Shown: positions 1-8,403, counted from the stretch's first letter. The stretch is DNA of 32,462 nucleotides from Mariniblastus sp. (GCA_028823415.1 JAPKBL010000056.1:1-32462), one strand, 5' to 3'. The notes: generated from the sequence alone by a model not told the origin. Numbers and translations: made by a program.

Positions 1-18
1 GGCGATGCAATCCGTCAA

Positions 19-810
19 CTAAACGGATTCCGTGTCACCCAGATCAAAGTCCACGATCAACGGTCGGTGATCGGAAGCCTGCCCTGAAACTTTGGACTTT
101 GAAGCGAACGCATGATCGACAGCCAGATCACCCCGATAAAATAAATTATCCAACGCCCGGGCAGGGAATGCCGCAGGAAAAGTCCGGATTGATTTAGCCG
201 CTACAGAAAACCCGGCCGGCGTCATTAGTTGCTTGCCTAAATTCTCCCACACATCATTTAAATCACCTCCAATGATCGTGGGCGTCTCTTTGTGAACGCG
301 ATGAACGGTTGGGTGATCCAGCAACTTTCGCAGCTGCATTTTCCGCTCAAATCCAGCGAGTCCCAAATGAACATTCACAAGCAACATCGTCCTTTGATGA
401 CCTTCGAATTTTAATCGACAGTGCGCCAGCAAGCCTTGCCGGCGTTTCTTTAACGGAATCGTAAGATCGACATTCTCGACGTCCAACAATGGGAAGCGAC
501 TCAAAATAGCGTTGCCATAATGCCCCTGTTTCAAATGAACATTTCGCTGATAGGCGAAGTGCTTCATCTCGAGCGCCTCTGAAAAAAGTTCTACCTGAAC
601 GTCCATTCGAGAGCGGGGAACCTGATCGTCAACTTCCTGCAAAAAAATGATATCGGCAGAATATTGTTTAAGTGTCTCCACGATCCGCTCGGGACGATAT
701 CGGCGATCGACACCCCCAATCCCCTTGTGGATGTTGTAACTAATAAGACGGAATGATGCAGAATTTGACACAAGAACTTTACGAATGAACGATGCTGGAG
801 GTTCGAGCAA
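19..810 (-). CDS. Endonuclease/exonuclease/phosphatase (EEP) family protein
   Basis: A metal-dependent phosphodiesterase of the EEP (DNase I-like) fold; members cleave nucleic acids, phospholipid head groups or inositol phosphates, and the substrate here cannot be told. All family motifs are visible: N26 in SYNIHKG, E59 in LQEVD, H148 in VNVHLG, D183/N185 in GGDLND, and the C-terminal SDHRP (D247/H248). Length (263 aa) is normal for a single-domain family member, and no signal peptide is evident, so it is probably cytoplasmic. The 810 start is a TTG codon without a clear ribosome binding site; a GTG at 771 gives a protein beginning just before the first beta strand and is an equally good start. 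It is transcribed away from the SHD1 gene across a roughly 200-bp shared upstream region. Fold is secure, substrate is unknown. Confidence 0.88.
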   Translation of the reverse strand: MLEPPASFIRKVLVSNSASFRLISYNIHKGIGGVDRRYRPERIVETLKQYSADIIFLQEVDDQVPRSRMDVQVELFSEALEMKHFAYQRNVHLKQGHYGNAILSRFPLLDVENVDLTIPLKKRRQGLLAHCRLKFEGHQRTMLLVNVHLGLAGFERKMQLRKLLDHPTVHRVHKETPTIIGGDLNDVWENLGKQLMTPAGFSVAAKSIRTFPAAFPARALDNLFYRGDLAVDHAFASKSKVSGQASDHRPLIVDFDLGDTESV

Positions 811-1004
811 ATCAGAACTCGCCCAATCATCATCTTAACCCTTCCCCGTTTCGATCGCATCGGGCGTACCCGCGATTGGGTCACGCAAGACGAATTCGCC
901 CATAACGCCTGAACATTGAAAACTTCCGTGCGCCTGCCTTTACCTCGCCGGCATATCAGGGAATAATTCGATTGGAGAAAAAACAATCCTACGAGGTAGA
1001 GAAA

Positions 1005-1949
1005 ATGCGTATTAACGAGTTATTGATCGGCCTGATCCTGACATTTACCTATACTGCTTCGAGTTTCGGATTCGCCGAAGTTCGTGAATGGACTGATGCA
1101 AACGGGCACTACACCTTTAAGGCTGACCTGATCGCTTATGACAGTGAACACGTCGTTCTCCAAAAAGAAAACAAGGACCTCGTCTCTGTCGCAATAAAAG
1201 ATTTATCGGATAAAGATCGCGCCTATCTAAAATCTAACGAAGCAGATGAATCACAAAGCGGTGAACCCGATGAACTGAAAACCTGGAAGATGGACAGTGG
1301 TCTAAAAATCAAAGGGAGAGTTGTCGAATACGGCGAGCGTGATTTAAAGGTCAAACGCTACCTGCGAGGTCAGACCTATGTGAACGACCGAGACATTGAG
1401 AACCTTCCTCCGGTCTACCAGGAAATCATCCCAAACATCGTCGCTCATTTTGCGAATCAAAAATTTGAAAACGTTGACGCGATGAATCAATGGCTGGGAA
1501 AACAACCCAGCGGTGAGGTAAATCATAAATGTGAAGGAGTCATGCTCGAACTTGACAACGGTGATCGATATGGCCTTCCATTCTTCCTTTTTTCAACTTC
1601 TGACCGCACGACTTTGGAACGCGGATGGAAACGATTCAAGGCGGCCGAAGAAAACGAAAAGCAACAGGAAAAGGAATCCTTTTACTTACGCGCCCAGGCG
1701 CAAGCGAACGCCCAGAACATGCAATCGATGAGGGAAATCTCTGAAATGAATCTCCAGCTTCAAGGATACAACGCTGGACTATATGATTTGTGGGAAGTGA
1801 CTCTGATTCCCGCTCGTGGAAATTACGGCCGCCCCATGAAAGTCGTCGTGCCGGGAAACGACAGTCGCCAAGCGGCCCAAACCGCCCTACAACGCTATCC
1901 TGGATCACAAATTGGCCCGATTGCAAGAGTCCGAAATCGCCGCCGCTAG
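1005..1949 (+). CDS. Secreted SHD1-domain protein
   Basis: A secreted or periplasmic planctomycete protein of unknown role. Residues 1-23 form a signal peptide (MRINELLIGLIL then a small-residue region). Residues 26-78 match an SHD1 (SLA1 homology 1) domain: REWTDANG, a beta hairpin, then a SVAIKDLSDKDRAYL-type ending. A second, weaker copy of the same pattern follows at about 92-145 (TWKMDSG ... DIENLPPVYQEI). A coiled-coil-prone Glu/Gln/Lys-rich stretch lies at about 208-250, and the C-terminus is basic (RVRNRRR). The ATG at 1005 is chosen over the upstream TTG at 972 because it is preceded by a GAGGTAG-type ribosome binding site and immediately starts the signal peptide. SHD1 domains in planctomycetes occur in many extracellular proteins; the ligand is unknown. 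It appears monocistronic. Confidence 0.8.
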   Translation: MRINELLIGLILTFTYTASSFGFAEVREWTDANGHYTFKADLIAYDSEHVVLQKENKDLVSVAIKDLSDKDRAYLKSNEADESQSGEPDELKTWKMDSGLKIKGRVVEYGERDLKVKRYLRGQTYVNDRDIENLPPVYQEIIPNIVAHFANQKFENVDAMNQWLGKQPSGEVNHKCEGVMLELDNGDRYGLPFFLFSTSDRTTLERGWKRFKAAEENEKQQEKESFYLRAQAQANAQNMQSMREISEMNLQLQGYNAGLYDLWEVTLIPARGNYGRPMKVVVPGNDSRQAAQTALQRYPGSQIGPIARVRNRRR

Positions 1950-2283
1950 TCAGGTCCTGAAAACCACCCGCTCGACAGATCAACGGCGGCATCCGGATCG
2001 ACGAATCTCAAATTTTCAACCCGGCTAATTCCTGCTTCCGGAATAGATTTCGAAATTGTCCTATCGATGGAATGGATTTTTTCCAGATTTAATCCAATTT
2101 TCGCTCTCCAGCATGGGTTTTAATTGTTTCGCCCCAGTTTTAACGAGCATGCCATTTACCCCTTTGAGGAATTAGCTAGACTAGGAGGTAGTTCTCGGTT
2201 AGTCAAACTTCACCAGCGTCGTTAGCAACGGGAACCTCGACCAGAATCTTTTTAAATGACCCAACATTTGCAGGTAGAATCAG
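1950..2283. other. Intergenic region, 334 bp
   Basis: No credible ORF or RNA gene is visible. The stretch is AT-rich in its middle (2040-2160). No strong terminator hairpin for the SHD1 gene could be found. The right half presumably holds the promoter of the Cys-rich gene at 2284. Confidence 0.5.
2155..2182 (+). promoter_or_regulatory. Possible sigma-70-type promoter of the Cys-rich protein gene
   Basis: TTTACC at 2155-2160 and TAGACT at 2177-2182 are separated by 16 nt and lie about 100 nt upstream of the ATG at 2284. The match is only partial to housekeeping consensus sequences, so this is a guess. Confidence 0.2.
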
Positions 2284-2805
2284 ATGAAAACCACTGCTTC
2301 TTTAATCGCCCTTTTGGCGTTTTCATTCAGCACGATCACACTCTTGGCTTCCAATACCGACTCCGATGACGGCCTAGTATCCGTTTTGGAGACATCGCTT
2401 AAGCAGGCCAAGATTGCAAACCAGGATGCTGCCATTCCGCCAGCGCCTCAAGAACCGGCCGTTCCGATTCCAGCCGATGCGGTTGAGAGCCCGTCGGTAA
2501 TCCTCGAGAATGCGATCGTCGTTCCAGTTCCCATGGTAGCCACCAACGACTGTTGCAATCCTTGCTGTCGAAAGCGATGCTGCAAGCCCAAGCCAGTCCC
2601 TACGCTGTTTTACTTAGAAGACCCATGCGGTTGCAATTACGAAGCCTGCGTCAAAGTCCCCGTATGTTGCGTCGGAGAAGCACCAATCATCACCTGGAAA
2701 TCTGGTGTTCTTGATCGCCAAGTCGCGAATCTGTGCTGGCCCTCTTGCGGCTTCGAAGCCAAAGTCATTGTGACGGGTCGCGGTAAAGTTCGCGTGCGTG
2801 ACTAA
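2284..2805 (+). CDS. Small secreted Cys-rich protein
   Basis: I do not recognise a named family. The protein is 173 aa. Residues 1-22 are a signal peptide (MKTTASLIALLAFSFS ... LLAS). Residues 25-90 are acidic then Pro/Ala/Val-rich and probably disordered. The C-terminal half contains 13 cysteines in three groups: CCNPCCRKRCC, CGCNYEAC with VCC, and CWPSC. It ends in a Val/Arg-rich beta-like segment. The paired cysteines after a signal peptide suggest either disulfide bonding outside the cytoplasm or metal binding; the sequence does not decide between them. The start is supported by the immediate signal peptide and an AGGTAG-like site upstream. The gene has its own perfect terminator and no same-strand partner. 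Small Cys-rich exported proteins are a known feature of planctomycete genomes. Confidence 0.72.
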   Translation: MKTTASLIALLAFSFSTITLLASNTDSDDGLVSVLETSLKQAKIANQDAAIPPAPQEPAVPIPADAVESPSVILENAIVVPVPMVATNDCCNPCCRKRCCKPKPVPTLFYLEDPCGCNYEACVKVPVCCVGEAPIITWKSGVLDRQVANLCWPSCGFEAKVIVTGRGKVRVRD

Positions 2806-2840
2806 GCCCCGCAGATCGCAAGCGATTTGAATAACCTAAA

Positions 2841-2872
2841 AAGGCTGCCTTTCCAGAGGCAGCCTTTTTTTT
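2841..2872 (+). terminator. Rho-independent terminator of the Cys-rich gene
   Basis: A perfect 10-bp stem (AAGGCTGCCT at 2841-2850 with AGGCAGCCTT at 2857-2866), 6-nt loop, ending in a run of eight T. It lies about 35 nt after the stop at 2805. Confidence 0.92.
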
Positions 2873-2910
2873 CGTCTTGATCCTCTCTGATTGATCCCAA
2901 CGCCACAGCA

Positions 2911-2970
2911 CAACTAAGGTCGGCCACCAGGCCGACCTAACGTTGAATCAACAACAGATTACCTTAGTTG
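2911..2970. repeat. Overlapping inverted repeats at the 3' end of the 2964-3350 gene
   Basis: Two perfect inverted repeats share bases. The inner one is AGGTCGGCC (2917-2925) with GGCCGACCT (2930-2938), a 4-nt loop hairpin. The outer one is CAACTAAGGT (2911-2920) with ACCTTAGTTG (2961-2970), whose right arm covers the stop codon of the minus-strand gene. The two cannot pair at the same time because they share 2917-2920. There is no T run on either side, so it is not a classical terminator. Confidence 0.6.
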
Positions 2971-3350
2971 GCGTACCAATAAACGGGATGGATCGCAGCC
3001 GGATAAACATTGGCTGCCCTTCGTCGCAGACGCCCAACGGGAACAACCGGTGCCGAGTATACTCCCATGACCGGTACAGTCGGGACATAGTAGGCTGACA
3101 TGGTTGGGACAACACCAGCCACCATCGGACCCATTGGGACTTGAGGCGCGTAAAAGGCTGGAAAATTTCCCGCGACTTGAGCAAATTGACTTCGATCACA
3201 ACTTCCACATCTCGACCGTACGTATCCCCACGCGGTCGGCGAAGTTCGATAAACTCGCGGCGAAGATTGGGCAGAACTTTCGCTGCATTGAAAAGAAGCA
3301 AAAGCGAACAGGATCGCACTTAGCACAAAAACAACTTTACTGGATCGCAT
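2964..3350 (-). CDS. Small secreted Pro/Val/Tyr-rich protein
   Basis: No recognised family. The protein is 128 aa: a signal peptide at residues 1-28 (MRSSKVVFVLSAILFAFASF ... SSAQ), then a low-complexity region rich in Pro, Val, Ala and Tyr, with repeated short phrases such as YVPTVPV, YSAPVVPVG and MGPMVAGVVP, and a basic cluster (RLRRR) before the C-terminus PVYWYAN. This composition suggests an extended envelope or surface protein. The ATG at 3350 is chosen over the upstream in-frame start at 3485 because a GAGGAG ribosome binding site lies at 3361-3366 and the signal peptide begins exactly here. It follows the PP2C gene on the same strand after a gap of about 217 bp and is probably transcribed separately. 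Confidence 0.65.
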   Translation of the reverse strand: MRSSKVVFVLSAILFAFASFQCSESSAQSSPRVYRTSPTAWGYVRSRCGSCDRSQFAQVAGNFPAFYAPQVPMGPMVAGVVPTMSAYYVPTVPVMGVYSAPVVPVGRLRRRAANVYPAAIHPVYWYAN

Positions 3351-3567
3351 AAAACAAACACTCCTCGTCAAAGAAACCACCAATCGTATTGGGGGCAATA
3401 ACACTGCCCGCCATCGATTAAGTATAGTTCGAGACTCAGCTGTCGGGGTCGATAAAAAGCGATTTTCAGACGACTGACCAAGCACCTCGATGCCACAGCC
3501 CGCCGCGATCCTCCCGAGGTGAGATCCACCAAAAACAATGCGAAACTCCCCAAACCAGTGACTCTAA

Positions 3568-4458
3568 TTACTCCTGCGTTAATTCACACAGCACCACGGT
3601 AATATTATCCCGCCCACCGTTCTCCAACGCCGCATTAACGAGTCCGTCACAACACTCCTTGAGTCCCTCGGCTTCTAGAAGGCTACAAATCTGCGCTTCG
3701 GGAACCATGTCACTGAGCCCGTCCGAACAAAGCAATAAACGGTCGTTACCCTTCATTTCCAAATGAACAACGTCCGCTTTTATATGGTCACGAACGGCAT
3801 CGACGCTGTTGACCAATACATTCCCAAACGCCTTTGCATCCTCCGGTGCGGTTCCTCGATCGACCAAAGATTGCGCTAACGTATGATCACGCGTCACTTG
3901 CATCAATTTACCACGACGACCGATGTAGGCTCGAGAATCGCCTACATGGGAAATGATCGCATGGGGCGGAAGCAGATAGGCACCGGTCAGCGTCGTACTC
4001 ATTTGGCTTTTATCGGGATCCAGTTTCGCGTGCCGATGAAATTCATCTTGAATTCTAGACACGTATGCATCGACGCGTTGCCGCATTTCCTGAGCACTAA
4101 AATCTTTAAATTTCATCACCCAACTGGATGCAAGGTCCGCCGCATGGAGAGTTGCCTCCAGCACGAGATGGGATGCAAAATCACCGTGCTTCGCCCCCCC
4201 AACCCCATCTGCCACCAGTAAACCATACGCATGTCCATCTGAAAGATTGAGGCTATCTTCCTGCAAATTCGATAACAACACCTCGCAGCGGCGAGTCCGT
4301 CGAATGACGGCGTAGTGGTCTTCATTCCGGCGGCGCACTCTTCCAATATGTGTTGCTGCGACGATTTCAACGTTAAACCCTGACTCATCTTTCGCGAAAA
4401 AATTATCAGCATAGCTAACGCCACGCTGTTCTTTAGTTTCATCTTCGGCATCAGACAT
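3568..4458 (-). CDS. PP2C-family Ser/Thr protein phosphatase
   Basis: A metal-dependent phosphatase that removes phosphate from Ser/Thr residues, usually countering Hanks-type kinases. Motifs of the PPM fold appear in order: RRRNEDHY (metal-site Asp), LLVADGVGG (metal Asp), GDSRAYIGRRGKL followed by TRDHTL, LLCSDGLSDMV, and GGRDNITVVL at the C-terminus. The 296-aa length is somewhat above the minimal catalytic domain because of a short hydrophilic N-terminal tail. No transmembrane segment is present, so it is cytoplasmic. The ATG at 4458 is preferred to that at 4476: an AAAGG ribosome binding site lies 8 nt upstream of 4458, whereas 4476 has none. No kinase or FHA-domain gene lies in the window, so it is an orphan here. 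Catalytic function is secure; the substrate is not. Confidence 0.92.
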   Translation of the reverse strand: MSDAEDETKEQRGVSYADNFFAKDESGFNVEIVAATHIGRVRRRNEDHYAVIRRTRRCEVLLSNLQEDSLNLSDGHAYGLLVADGVGGAKHGDFASHLVLEATLHAADLASSWVMKFKDFSAQEMRQRVDAYVSRIQDEFHRHAKLDPDKSQMSTTLTGAYLLPPHAIISHVGDSRAYIGRRGKLMQVTRDHTLAQSLVDRGTAPEDAKAFGNVLVNSVDAVRDHIKADVVHLEMKGNDRLLLCSDGLSDMVPEAQICSLLEAEGLKECCDGLVNAALENGGRDNITVVLCELTQE

Positions 4459-4593
4459 TACATTAACCTTTGTCATCTACGAACTAAATAAATATTTCAT
4501 TAAGACCCTCTGAAACCGGACGTTAGCATTTGAAAAGGTAACGCTAATCCAGAATTCATACTCGCGCTTTAGCGTCCGCTAAACTCGCCATGA

Positions 4594-6324
4594 CTACTCT
4601 TCCATACTGATGCGAATGGGGCCCTCCTCAGGGAGACACTGCTCAACGAGGTGAGTCTGAAGAATTCGGTACAATTCTTCAAGCGCCTCTTCATTAGAAT
4701 TGATCTTCGTGTGTTTAGAAATAATTAGCAACTCTGAGTCCACCCAGGGATTTCGAGCGCTTGCAACGGGGACGACTTTATCCGAATCTCCGGATCCAAA
4801 AAGATAATACCCACAACCAATGATGGAATGAAGTCTCACCGAATCGCTAAATTTTAGACAATTCATCTCTTGAAGCAACGGACTTTGTGGGCGCAACAAA
4901 TCGATGCTGGTTGGAATCCGCCTTTCAAATTCCTTAGAAAAAGCTCTCGGATTATCGCGAATTAGCTGTTCCCGAATGGCGTTCATCGAACTAGGTTCGT
5001 CCACCAACCTCGTCCCCAAGCGACCGATTGGACGATTAGCTTTGGGTGAGCCCGAATGAGGTGTCCCCAGAAAAACAACTCGCGAAACGGTTGGAACTGG
5101 GTCAAAGCAAAATGCGTTTTCCAGCGCCGCGCGCGTTTCCTCGGTTGTAACGAGACAATCCAATGGTGTTTTTGAAATAGCATTCCAAAGCTGATCCCCG
5201 CTGGAGGTAACCTGCAACTTGGCCACTAAACCGCCCATGCTGTGCCCAATTAGGACAATTTGAGAAAGGGCGGGATCCGCTCCCTCAGGATCCAACTTGT
5301 GTGTGATGGCATTCAAGTGGTCACGTAAGACCGCCGCACTCTTCAAAAACGGTTCACCCGTGGGATACTGAAAACCCCAGATTTGGTAGCGAGAATTTAA
5401 CTGTGGCCGTGCGCGTAATTCGTTTGCAGCATTCGACCAGGTAAAGGGATCCGATAGTAATCCGTGCACGAAAACCACCGGAATTTTTCCGGGCTGATAC
5501 GGTTCGACCAGATACAGCCCCGGCCCTTCATCCGTCGTCCCGGGCTGCAAGAATCCCTCGAGGTAATTTTTATCACGTTGAGAAATACGGTAGGCAATTG
5601 GCGCAGATATGTCTCGCGCAATAGCGATGTCGCGACCGCCGACCCGTATTGAATCGGCGCGAAGCGGATCAATAAACTCAAACACAAAACCGCAAGGAGA
5701 TTCTTCGTCGGGACGGTTGCGCCGTAATATCAATGTCGCCGCGAATGCCTGCTCGTCTCTGAGGAAACGCTCACCCTCCAATCGCTTGTTGATGACGACT
5801 ACCGGGACGCCCATTCCGCTGCATCGATAATCATGATTCAGTTTTTTACTAACTTCTGTACTTGCCACCATTACAACATCGAAGTCCTGCGGATCCCACG
5901 GAAAGCCTCGATAAAAAATCGGGACGCAGTCTTCGCTCGAGGGCCCCAACAACAACCGGCCAGCCCGTGGCTCAAAACATCCATACTGCTGACCACGGTC
6001 GATCATTTTCCGGAGACATCGATTATAGATTTCGGCTGCAGCCCCATTGGGACAATCGCTGCCGATGGCGTCTGACTCCATCACCGGCCAGACCGCTCTA
6101 GCAGCACAGAAATATTGCGCAATGCAACCCGCATCCTGATTGCAATCCAGCTTAAGCCCGTCCCGGTACAGCGATTCCGCCGTTTCAATTTGCGATGCCT
6201 CAGCAATCTTCGACTGGCTGAAGGGGGCCTTGAGAACGCGATGTACCTCTCCGCCACGGCAGCCCAAAGCGATCCCAATCACAAAGATTAGAACGCAAAT
6301 GCCGAGTTGAGCCGATTTCTGCAT
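4594..6324 (-). CDS. Lipoprotein with C-terminal alpha/beta-hydrolase (lipase-like) domain
   Basis: A probable membrane-anchored esterase or lipase, 576 aa. Residues 1-22 form a lipoprotein-type signal peptide with ALGC as lipobox (C22). Residues 30-270 are an unfamiliar Cys-containing domain. From about 280 an alpha/beta-hydrolase fold begins: VVFVHGLLSDPFTW (oxyanion region), the nucleophile elbow GHSMGG with S362, LGTPHSG at 419-425, an acidic residue in GDSDKVVP (D513 or D515) and H538 in ISKHTK as likely catalytic His. This layout resembles PGAP1/triacylglycerol-lipase-type hydrolases. The start ATG follows a GGGAAA site at suitable spacing. Neighbours give no substrate hint. A role in cell-envelope lipid or ester turnover is an inference from the lipid anchor. 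Confidence 0.85.
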   Translation of the reverse strand: MQKSAQLGICVLIFVIGIALGCRGGEVHRVLKAPFSQSKIAEASQIETAESLYRDGLKLDCNQDAGCIAQYFCAARAVWPVMESDAIGSDCPNGAAAEIYNRCLRKMIDRGQQYGCFEPRAGRLLLGPSSEDCVPIFYRGFPWDPQDFDVVMVASTEVSKKLNHDYRCSGMGVPVVVINKRLEGERFLRDEQAFAATLILRRNRPDEESPCGFVFEFIDPLRADSIRVGGRDIAIARDISAPIAYRISQRDKNYLEGFLQPGTTDEGPGLYLVEPYQPGKIPVVFVHGLLSDPFTWSNAANELRARPQLNSRYQIWGFQYPTGEPFLKSAAVLRDHLNAITHKLDPEGADPALSQIVLIGHSMGGLVAKLQVTSSGDQLWNAISKTPLDCLVTTEETRAALENAFCFDPVPTVSRVVFLGTPHSGSPKANRPIGRLGTRLVDEPSSMNAIREQLIRDNPRAFSKEFERRIPTSIDLLRPQSPLLQEMNCLKFSDSVRLHSIIGCGYYLFGSGDSDKVVPVASARNPWVDSELLIISKHTKINSNEEALEELYRILQTHLVEQCLPEEGPIRISMEE

Positions 6325-6496
6325 GTCAAATTTCCCGAAAACCGCGAGTAATCAGAGGCTACCGCCCCATCTCGTTTATCGGATTCCTTTGCCCATGACT
6401 TCATTCCAACGCCAACCTTCCTCAATTCCGCTGCTGACGTTGCAGACTTACGATAAATACAAAAATTCGCATAGAATATCGAAGTTTTTTGTTGAC

Positions 6497-6533
6497 AAAA
6501 AAAAAGGGGAGGGCGGACAACCGCTCCCCCTTT
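6497..6533 (-). terminator. Rho-independent terminator of the Gly/Ser-rich protein gene
   Basis: Read on the minus strand, a GC-rich hairpin (arms about 6521-6533 and 6504-6516, one mismatch, 4-nt loop 6517-6520) is followed by a run of nine U (A at 6497-6505). It lies about 60 nt beyond the stop at 6595. Confidence 0.85.
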
Positions 6534-6594
6534 CTTATCAATTCAAATGTCGAGTTCCAATCTATCAGGATAAATTGAATTCGAGTTGGCCAGC

Positions 6595-8403
6595 CTATTT
6601 TTCATCTTCGCCTTCTTGAAGACGCACCAACCCACGTTCTTCTTGACGGTTGTCACCGCGATGCACCATCACCGTAAGCACGTCCTCGGTCAGGTTGTAG
6701 AGCCCCGCTTCGATCACAATGTCTTCTTTGCCAATCAGCTTGAAGGCAACACGTTGCGTTTCTTTATCCACACTACCTTTGACCTGAACGACTTCGTCAG
6801 TCAAACCCACCGACAAATTACCCCGAATCATTCCGTCTTTGTTGAGTGCCAATTGCAACGTCAAATCAGATTTTGTTTGCCCAGGTGTGACCACGGCAAA
6901 GACGCCCAGCGGCATCCAGTCGTCACCGTCCTCGGTGTTGTCTGTTTCCGAATAATCATCTGCAATTTCGGTAGCCTGACTATAGTATTCTTCTTCTGTC
7001 GCGATCGGATCCTCACCGATGAAAACGTTCCCGTTTTCAACATAGATCCCTTCATCACCGTATTGATAGGACACGGGTGCTTCGCTGCAACCGCAATAAC
7101 CTGAGGTGTAACCATAAGTTGGCGTCATCCACCACGCTGCGGTAGCAATTCCGGCAGCATACCAAGCACCAGGATAACGAGCATACCAACGAGGATTGTA
7201 GTAAGAGTGGTATCCTCCAAAACTCGTCCGCACTGCAACCGCTTGACCGTAATTCGTTACGATGCCGTTATATCCAGTTGCGTACCGACCCGTCGCGTAA
7301 ACGTTTCCACCGGGGCCTGTTACATATCGTGAGGCTCCCGCCTGACCGTAAGTGTTATATCCATCGGTCGCTCGGCTACCGCCAACAGTAACACCACGGG
7401 CATTACCGTTGGAGTCTCGTACACCAGCCGACGCCCCGCGTTGCACCACCGTATTGGTTCCGTCGGTTGCCATTCTTCCACCGCGAGCCGCATACCCACC
7501 AGAGCCATCGACATTAGATTGCCCGCGAGCCATTCCAGCACCGCCGACGGTCGTGTTTCCATCGGTTGCAGCATAACCTCCTGCAACACCTCCACGAATA
7601 TTCCCTTGGGAATCTCGAGCACCGCCAACGGCCGTTCTTGAGCCGGCGATCGTTTCACCATCAGTGGCAACACGCGATCCAGCTCGCACACCCGCGGCTG
7701 AACCATCGGTATTTTTACCACCCGCGTATGCCCCGCGTCCTGCAGCAGCATTGGTACCATCCGACGCTGCACCCGCTGAGCCGCCAACAACACGTTTATT
7801 ACCTTGAGCATCGGTGACGACAATTCCGCCGGTGGCACCACCGTAATCAACACCGCCACTGGTCGTCCCGCTACCGCTCCCCTTATACGATTCGACGGTA
7901 TAATTCTCGCCCTGGTAGGTCTTGCCGTTGTTGTCGTTCGAAGTCGAATCGCGAGTATTACTTTGACGGTCACCGGACTTCTTCGGCATGTTTAAAAAGT
8001 CGTCAAGCTGATTCTGTGAGGGACGACCGTTTTGGCTATTCGATCGAGCCGATCCTCCGTTATTTAAATTACCATTAGGTCTCGCTTGATTCGACGACCG
8101 TGGTTCACTCCTGCGATCATTTGCATTGTTGCCCCCAGACGAAAAACTATTGGGCATCGAAAATGAACGAGTGCTACCAGTCGAGGGACGGCTGTTAGAG
8201 CCACCCAGGGACTGGTTGCTGCCTCGGTTGAAATCAGAACTTCGTGACGATTTGTTCATCCCCCCACTCGAAGGCGTGCGGGCACTACCTCCGCCGGACG
8301 ACATACTTCGACCGCCACCCCCACCCCGGCGTTGTGCATAGGCATCATTGGTGAACGCGGCAGCTGCCAGTAAAACGACAACCGCCAAACTTAAAAACTT
8401 CAT
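6595..8403 (-). CDS. Large secreted Gly/Ser-rich repeat protein
   Basis: A secreted, probably surface-associated protein of 602 aa with no enzyme motif. Residues 1-23 are a signal peptide ending AYAQ. Residues 24-175 are Ser/Gly/Asn/Arg-rich and likely disordered. About 176-365 consists of degenerate repeats built around ATDGxxTxxGG and RDSxGNxRG, a pattern suggesting a repetitive beta structure. A Tyr/Trp-rich section follows (RYPGAWYAAG, GYCGC), then an acidic linker (about 450-495). The last 105 residues, from DDWMPLGVFAVV, form a compact beta-rich globular domain, probably the part that anchors or recognises something. The start is preceded by GGATACAGA. It lies 60 bp after the SnoaL-like gene on the same strand with a shared terminator, so the two are likely one transcript. 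The name of the family is unknown to me. Confidence 0.75.
   Translation of the reverse strand: MKFLSLAVVVLLAAAAFTNDAYAQRRGGGGGRSMSSGGGSARTPSSGGMNKSSRSSDFNRGSNQSLGGSNSRPSTGSTRSFSMPNSFSSGGNNANDRRSEPRSSNQARPNGNLNNGGSARSNSQNGRPSQNQLDDFLNMPKKSGDRQSNTRDSTSNDNNGKTYQGENYTVESYKGSGSGTTSGGVDYGGATGGIVVTDAQGNKRVVGGSAGAASDGTNAAAGRGAYAGGKNTDGSAAGVRAGSRVATDGETIAGSRTAVGGARDSQGNIRGGVAGGYAATDGNTTVGGAGMARGQSNVDGSGGYAARGGRMATDGTNTVVQRGASAGVRDSNGNARGVTVGGSRATDGYNTYGQAGASRYVTGPGGNVYATGRYATGYNGIVTNYGQAVAVRTSFGGYHSYYNPRWYARYPGAWYAAGIATAAWWMTPTYGYTSGYCGCSEAPVSYQYGDEGIYVENGNVFIGEDPIATEEEYYSQATEIADDYSETDNTEDGDDWMPLGVFAVVTPGQTKSDLTLQLALNKDGMIRGNLSVGLTDEVVQVKGSVDKETQRVAFKLIGKEDIVIEAGLYNLTEDVLTVMVHRGDNRQEERGLVRLQEGEDEK

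Noticed and set aside
591..986. A 131-codon minus-strand frame overlapping the EEP gene.
   Set aside because: It largely overlaps the well-supported EEP gene in another frame and has no recognisable domain.
2917..2938. The perfect hairpin as a Rho-independent terminator of the 2964-3350 gene.
   Set aside because: No U run follows on the minus strand; it is reported instead as an inverted repeat.
7320..7973. Long alternative frames on both strands within the Gly/Ser-rich gene.
   Set aside because: They are by-products of its repetitive, GC-rich codons; only the frame with signal peptide, ribosome binding site and terminator is supported.
6595..8403. The ATDG repeats as a CRISPR-like or DNA-level repeat array.
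   Set aside because: The repetition is at protein level and degenerate in DNA, with no uniform repeat and spacer lengths.
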